Positions 25,053-27,742 of a DNA stretch of 27,742 nucleotides are shown one piece after another. The position numbers and the translations under genes are program-made. The notes under the pieces were generated by a model that did no database searches, was not told the DNA's origin, and saw only the letters and a program-made list of their open reading frames with translations. Origin of the DNA: Muribaculaceae bacterium (GTDB lineage Bacteria; Bacteroidota; Bacteroidia; Bacteroidales; Muribaculaceae); NCBI GenBank assembly GCA_009775365.1, contig VSPM01000034.1, positions 1 to 27,742 on the forward strand, in the 5' to 3' direction. How positions within the stretch are numbered: the stretch's first letter is position 1; the number at the start of each line of letters is the position of its first letter.

Positions 25053-27464
25053 CTAAAACTCCGCAGATATACGGAAGTTCACCTGTCTCCGTGTCAGATA
25101 ATTCGGGACGGCATATTGAATGTTGTTGACATCAGTCACCCAATAATAACTGCTCACATTTGATATGTCAAACAGATTGAAAAGGTCAAGGCCAAGTGTG
25201 AGGCTCTTGAAATGACGTCTGAAATCTCGCTTCACCACCCCTTCTTGCGGAGCGCCAATCAACTGATATGACACTCCGATGTCTACTCTTTTATATGAGG
25301 GTGAACGGAAATATGCCACATCTCTGCTGACACGAGGAGCTGTCATTGTGAGTCCGTCGGAAAAAACTCCTCTTAGACTGAACTTTATTTTTGGGAATTT
25401 CGGGAAATAGTCGGTGAAATATAATCCCAGCGAGTATCTCTGATCGCTTGGAAGCGGCACACTTTTGCCATTTAGATTCTGGCTCGTCTTCATAAGTGAA
25501 AACGACACCCAAGAGTCGGAGCCGGGCACAAACTGCCCGAACAACTTGAAATCAAGCCCCATAATATATCCCTTTGAATCATTCACCCCGGAATAAGTCA
25601 CTTTCAAATTATCATATTCATATGATATGAAATTTGAAAGATTCTTGTAATATACCTCACCGGTGACTTTAAAAGGACGGTTCATCGCACGGAAGGTGTA
25701 ATCCGTGCCAAGCACTACATGGATACTTCTCGGAGATTTTATATTATTGTTTAAAACCACATATGAATTGCCGAGATCATCAACCACTGCCTCTCGATAT
25801 TCTTTGTAGAACGGAGATTGATAATACATGCCTGCAGCTATACGATAATTCCAGTTGTTGTGATTAACCGGAGTGAAACTTACATTCACGCGCGGCGATA
25901 CAAGAAACTCCTTGTTAAAATCCCAATATGACATTCTGAGTCCGGCATTCAGTGTTATAAATGCCTTTGAACTCTCAAAATATATGGCATCTTCCGCAAA
26001 CACGGCAAACCTGTTGGTGGTGATGTCTTGCCTTGAGCTAAGATTATAGACAAGATGCACACCGTCGGGCTTTGTTGGCAGTGAATAACCTGCGCTATCA
26101 CGCCATTCCCACTCTTTTGTGCGGTCTCTGAAATTCTCATGGGCATACACAATTCCATATGAAAGATGATTTCGTCCGGCTACTGTGCTTCCTTTTAGCG
26201 CTCCTGTGAGCACTGATGCTTTAAGCCTGTTGCGCGAATGCTCCATATATTTTCCTACCCCAAGCTCTCCACCGATTCCGTCGCTGCCACCTGTGCCGGC
26301 CTGGTCAAGCCAATATTCGCCGGAAATATCATAACTTACAAATTCATTAGTAAGAAATCCGGAAAACAAGAGAGAAAAGGTTGTAGCGCGATTTCGCTTG
26401 TAATTGAGAGAAACAGTGCCGAAATAAGTTTCAAACTTGTCTTTCTCTTCACCATCGAAATACACTTTAAACTGCTTTACATCTGAAGCAGTGCCAAAAG
26501 ATGTTTCACGATCTGACGGTTTGAATTTAAAGTCGTTGATAGAAATATTGCCCAAAAGGTTAACAGACCATCTGTCGTTTGGCTTGTATGTAATATTTGT
26601 CTGATAATCGAAATATAGAGGATCATACTCTCCTCTCGTTTCGAGAGAAGACAGCAACGAATTATTCTTTTTAAGCCTTAAACCATGAATCTGAGAAAAC
26701 TTACCAGAATTAGTGCCCAATGAAAGCGAACCGCCCATAAGACTCAGCGCTACCGCTCCTTCAAAAGCCTCCGGTTCACGATATGTTATATCAAGCACAG
26801 ACGACATTTTATCAGCATAACGCGCAGGAAAGCCGCCGCTCGAAAATTTAATATTTCCGACAAGATCCGGATTGATAATACTCAATCCCTCTTGCTGGCC
26901 GCTCCTTACAAGTTGCGGCCTATAAATTTCAACACCATTGATATAGACAGAATTCTCATCAAACGAACCGCCTCTCACAGAATACTGAGAACTCATTTCA
27001 TTCGACGAATTCACTCCCGGCATTGTTGTGATCATAGCTTCGACACTACCGCCGGACACATCAGGCGAAAGTTTAAATGACTCTGTATCGAAACTCTGCA
27101 TTCCGTTTATATTATTTCTGAATCCGGTGACTTCCACTTCCTGCAGCTCTATATCTGCCGGGTAAAGACGCACATTGAGCGTCAAATCACCTTCCGGATT
27201 AATTAACTTATGACTTACTGTCTTGAAACCGATACAGCTGAACACAACATCAATAGTATCTTTTGAAGCGACAGACAATGAATACATGCCTTGCAAGTCA
27301 GAGTTTGTACCCACGGCAGTGCCTGCGATTCTTACAGTCGCAAACTCAACGGGCTTATCTTCATTATCTCTCACCTTTCCTGAAATCTTTACATTATCAG
27401 CAAGACACCAAACAGAGAAAAGGGAAAGAAATATTATAATCGAAAATATACGCAAAACATTCAT
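25053..27464 (-). CDS. TonB-dependent receptor with carboxypeptidase-regulatory-like domain
   Basis: This 803-residue outer-membrane receptor has a signal peptide (about 1-22, MNVLRIFSIIIFLSLFSVWC), a CarboxypepD_reg-like beta domain (about 27-110, KISGKVRDNEDKPVEFATVR), a plug domain (about 120-225, with MPGVNSS, SQYSVRGGSFDENSVYINGV and SGGFPARYADKMSSVLDI), and then a 22-strand-type barrel ending in the terminal aromatic F803. It imports a ligand using TonB energy. It is shorter than SusC proteins (about 1000 residues), and no SusD gene is adjacent within the window, so a polysaccharide-utilisation role is not supported. Iron, cobalamin or other ligands are possible and cannot be told apart. 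It appears to be transcribed alone: a hairpin follows it, and another gene's terminator precedes it. Confidence 0.92.
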   Translation of the reverse strand: MNVLRIFSIIIFLSLFSVWCLADNVKISGKVRDNEDKPVEFATVRIAGTAVGTNSDLQGMYSLSVASKDTIDVVFSCIGFKTVSHKLINPEGDLTLNVRLYPADIELQEVEVTGFRNNINGMQSFDTESFKLSPDVSGGSVEAMITTMPGVNSSNEMSSQYSVRGGSFDENSVYINGVEIYRPQLVRSGQQEGLSIINPDLVGNIKFSSGGFPARYADKMSSVLDITYREPEAFEGAVALSLMGGSLSLGTNSGKFSQIHGLRLKKNNSLLSSLETRGEYDPLYFDYQTNITYKPNDRWSVNLLGNISINDFKFKPSDRETSFGTASDVKQFKVYFDGEEKDKFETYFGTVSLNYKRNRATTFSLLFSGFLTNEFVSYDISGEYWLDQAGTGGSDGIGGELGVGKYMEHSRNRLKASVLTGALKGSTVAGRNHLSYGIVYAHENFRDRTKEWEWRDSAGYSLPTKPDGVHLVYNLSSRQDITTNRFAVFAEDAIYFESSKAFITLNAGLRMSYWDFNKEFLVSPRVNVSFTPVNHNNWNYRIAAGMYYQSPFYKEYREAVVDDLGNSYVVLNNNIKSPRSIHVVLGTDYTFRAMNRPFKVTGEVYYKNLSNFISYEYDNLKVTYSGVNDSKGYIMGLDFKLFGQFVPGSDSWVSFSLMKTSQNLNGKSVPLPSDQRYSLGLYFTDYFPKFPKIKFSLRGVFSDGLTMTAPRVSRDVAYFRSPSYKRVDIGVSYQLIGAPQEGVVKRDFRRHFKSLTLGLDLFNLFDISNVSSYYWVTDVNNIQYAVPNYLTRRQVNFRISAEF

Positions 27465-27633
27465 CGGGTAGCCGACCTAATATCAACAATTAAAATTAAT
27501 ATAATAACGAGGAGAACAGCAATAAAATGCCATATAATCAAAAAACGGAATAGCATATATAATATTATAACCCAAATAATTCTTAACAGTAATAGAATCC
27601 CAATATAGCACCTATGCCAGCCACCTGACTCTC

Positions 27634-27715
27634 CTCCCCATCGCTACGCCTCCGATCGTCCTATGCTCCCCTGCGCGGCGTTCCGGGAACGCCGGCCGCG
27701 CCCGCTGGCGGGGAG
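27634..27715. repeat. GC-rich nested palindromes upstream of the TonB receptor
   Basis: This is a sharply GC-rich block in an AT-rich gap. CGGCGTTCC (27676-27684) pairs with GGAACGCCG (27686-27694) around one central base. GCGCGGC (27673-27679) can instead pair with GCCGCGC (27695-27701). CTCCCC (27666-27671) pairs with GGGGAG (27710-27715) as an outer stem, and another CTCCCC stands at 27634-27639. It looks like a dispersed intergenic repeat, but copies elsewhere cannot be seen from here. Confidence 0.45.
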
Positions 27716-27717
27716 AT

Positions 27718-27737
27718 AAAAAAAAGCCTCCGGAGGC
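27718..27737 (-). terminator. intrinsic terminator of a minus-strand gene beyond the right edge
   Basis: On the minus strand GCCTCC/GGAGGC (27737-27726) forms a 6-bp palindromic hairpin followed by eight T (27725-27718), a standard intrinsic terminator. It should end a transcript entering from beyond the window, so the TonB receptor needs its own promoter in 27465-27717. I find no clear TAnnTTTG box there. Confidence 0.65.
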
Positions 27738-27742
27738 AATCT

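Noticed and set aside
25053..27464. SusC-type polysaccharide receptor
   Set aside because: At 803 residues it is shorter than SusC proteins, and no SusD gene or glycoside hydrolase is adjacent in the window.
1..27742. CRISPR array, prophage, insertion sequence or integron
   Set aside because: No regularly spaced direct repeats, no transposase, integrase or phage structural protein, and no target-site duplications were seen.

Overview
The window is a stretch of bacterial chromosome that looks like a member of the Bacteroidales, plausibly a gut Muribaculaceae-type organism. That placement is an inference. It rests on a full-length SprA/Sov-type giant outer-membrane protein directly behind ruvA, a TonB receptor with an N-terminal carboxypeptidase-regulatory-like domain, a HisS of the eukaryote-like sequence type, and Bacteroidetes-style promoters (TTG/TTTG about 19-21 nt before TAnnTTTG) with little sign of Shine-Dalgarno sites. 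I see no phage, transposon, CRISPR array or integrase; the region reads as mostly core genome.

Layout, left to right. 1-783: an AT-rich edge with one small two-helix membrane protein. 784-3455: clpB with a strong intrinsic terminator. 3456-3824: a long non-coding stretch with several competing complementary arms, which may be a structured RNA or leader. 3825-4310: a secreted thioredoxin-fold protein that has lost its CxxC cysteines. 4495-12607 (minus strand): a two-gene unit ruvA-sprA separated by one base. 12847-14057 (plus): recR and a GNAT acetyltransferase. 14144-14743 (minus): YqgE/AlgH. 14891-16255 (plus): aspartate kinase. 16454-18653 (plus): engB, gtrA-type, rpiB, folB and then tRNA-Arg(ACG). 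18724-19227 (minus): thiol peroxidase. 19592-20605 and 20752-21483 (plus): a DUF2156 protein and a polyprenol-phosphate-mannose-type glycosyltransferase. 21627-24197 (minus): hisS followed by an unrecognised 399-residue protein. 24322-24993 (plus): a stand-alone B3/B4 domain protein. 25053-27464 (minus): a TonB-dependent receptor. The right edge carries GC-rich palindromes and a minus-strand terminator of a gene beyond the window.

Functionally the genes are housekeeping: protein disaggregation (ClpB), recombination repair (RuvA, RecR), envelope secretion (SprA, the type IX secretion translocon), ribosome assembly (EngB), sugar-phosphate and folate metabolism (RpiB, FolB), aspartate-family amino acids (LysC), translation (HisS, tRNA-Arg), peroxide defence (Tpx) and nutrient uptake (TonB receptor). 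The most interesting parts are not the well-known genes. They are the 3.5-3.8 kb non-coding region, the cysteine-less redoxin, two promoters placed so close to the start codon that recR and engB are probably leaderless, the REP-like palindromes at 21.5 kb and 27.7 kb, and the unknown protein co-transcribed with hisS.
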